Below are positions 5,882 to 6,459 of a stretch of 6,459 nt of DNA, one piece after another. The position numbers were made by a program, and so were the translations under genes. Position 1 is the first letter of the stretch. Every line of letters begins with the position of its first letter. The notes beneath the pieces are model-generated. The model was not told the DNA's origin. It saw only the letters and a program-made list of their open reading frames with translations, and searched no databases. The DNA is from Prevotellaceae bacterium UBA1787. GTDB lineage: Bacteria > Bacteroidota > Bacteroidia > Bacteroidales > Bacteroidaceae. The stretch is taken from positions 1 to 6,459 of the forward strand of contig DCGD01000088.1 in NCBI GenBank assembly GCA_002315195.1, in the 5' to 3' direction.

Positions 5882-6459
5882 TTAGTTTTTGTCTGTTTTG
5901 CCGAAGCGGATTTGCTGCGCTTCTTTCGTGAAATTGTCGAACAAGTCATCGATTTCTTTGGCAAGTTCTTCAACAAGGGGATTATTGTCTGTATTGATGT
6001 TTAATTGTTGGTCTTTGTGGCCAGACAATTGAAGACGTTGCATCATCGCACCGAATGTCAATTTGGATGAACTGGTCCTTGGCAGGAATGTTGTGCGTGC
6101 TTCCCAATCACCGTTTTTTCCGTTCGATGTTTCCGATAATATCTTGCTTTCAATGAGTTTGCGCAGAAGTTCGTTTACTATCTGTTGTGGAATGTCTGTC
6201 ACTTCTTGCAGGTTTTCAGCACTCATTGGCTCCTTTCCGTTGTCATGTGCATCATATATGTGTTGCATGAGGATGGAACAATAATACACCTGCTTCTCAT
6301 AACTTAGGTCCGACGTTTTGAGGTCCTTGTCGTAATGGTGCAGATTTTGGCTTGCGTATGCCAGCACGGCGAAATACATGCAGATGTGCCATGAGAGGTT
6401 GAGCCACAGCATGAAAAGCGGCAATGCGGCGAAGCTGCCATAGATGGCATTGTAACTGC
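5882..6459 (-). CDS. YihY/BrkB-family inner-membrane protein with winged-helix-like tail (C-terminal part)
   Basis: The reading frame is open through the right edge, so only the last 191 codons are seen; the start is missing. The visible part opens with YGSFAALPLFMLWLNLSW, the conserved segment near the end of the YihY (UPF0761, formerly mis-called ribonuclease BN) membrane domain, continuing in a hydrophobic helix to about codon 38. After a short linker a soluble region resembles a winged helix: a helix around QVYYCSILMQHIYDAHDNG, a second at SAENLQEVT, a third at PQQIVNELLRKLIESKI, and a wing-like SNGKNGDWEARTTFLP (together about 6304-6080). The tail ends in a charged amphipathic helix (ELAKEIDDLFDNFTKEAQQI). 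The function of YihY proteins is not established, and RNase BN activity belongs to an unrelated protein. The gene converges on aspC across 168 nt. No clear terminator for it is visible downstream. Confidence 0.82.
   Translation of the reverse strand, partial: SYNAIYGSFAALPLFMLWLNLSWHICMYFAVLAYASQNLHHYDKDLKTSDLSYEKQVYYCSILMQHIYDAHDNGKEPMSAENLQEVTDIPQQIVNELLRKLIESKILSETSNGKNGDWEARTTFLPRTSSSKLTFGAMMQRLQLSGHKDQQLNINTDNNPLVEELAKEIDDLFDNFTKEAQQIRFGKTDKN

Noticed and set aside
5898..5925. Inverted repeat GAAGCG/CGCTTC near the 3' end of the YihY gene as a terminator
   Set aside because: It lies inside the coding sequence, upstream of the minus-strand stop codon, and has no T-run after it.
5750..6004. 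An 84-codon plus-strand open frame after the aminotransferase
   Set aside because: It begins at the terminator stem and runs antisense into the YihY gene, with no supporting signal.

Overview
The window looks like chromosomal DNA from a member of the Bacteroidota, most likely Bacteroidales and possibly Prevotella-like. The evidence is two promoters carrying the TAnnTTTG box peculiar to this phylum, no clear Shine-Dalgarno sequences, moderate GC in genes with AT-rich gaps, and a very long LptF/LptG-type permease of the Bacteroidales form. The exact genus cannot be fixed from this sequence alone.

Layout: (1) At 1-23, minus strand, lies the 5' end of a tRNA gene that runs off the left edge, with a well-formed promoter at 54-84. 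(2) A gene-free gap of about 440 bases separates the divergent tRNA and lptF transcripts; it holds GC-rich and AT-rich inverted repeats (216-310) of unknown role and the lptF promoter -7 box (426-433). (3) Four genes follow on the plus strand. They are an LptF/LptG-family lipopolysaccharide-export permease (466-2385), the bifunctional riboflavin enzyme RibBA (2369-3589, overlapping the permease by 17 nt), a Bax inhibitor-1/YccA-family membrane protein (3685-4425), and a class I PLP-dependent aminotransferase of the aspartate type (4520-5713). A clear intrinsic terminator (5751-5792) ends this block. (4) A convergent minus-strand gene enters from the right edge (5882-6459). It encodes the C-terminal part of a YihY/BrkB-type inner-membrane protein whose tail resembles a winged helix.

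How the genes work together: the permease and ribBA are very probably co-transcribed and translationally coupled. Otherwise the products are housekeeping functions without an obvious shared pathway: outer-membrane LPS delivery, flavin synthesis, membrane ion or stress homeostasis, and amino-acid transamination. BI-1 and aspC are each preceded by an AT-rich gap of about 95 nt, so they may have their own weak promoters or be read through from upstream.

I see no CRISPR array, insertion sequence, phage gene or defence system. The least-explained items are the long extensions of the LptF-like protein, the winged-helix-like tail of the YihY protein and the structured gap at 216-310. I do not think this window contains a clearly new multi-gene system.
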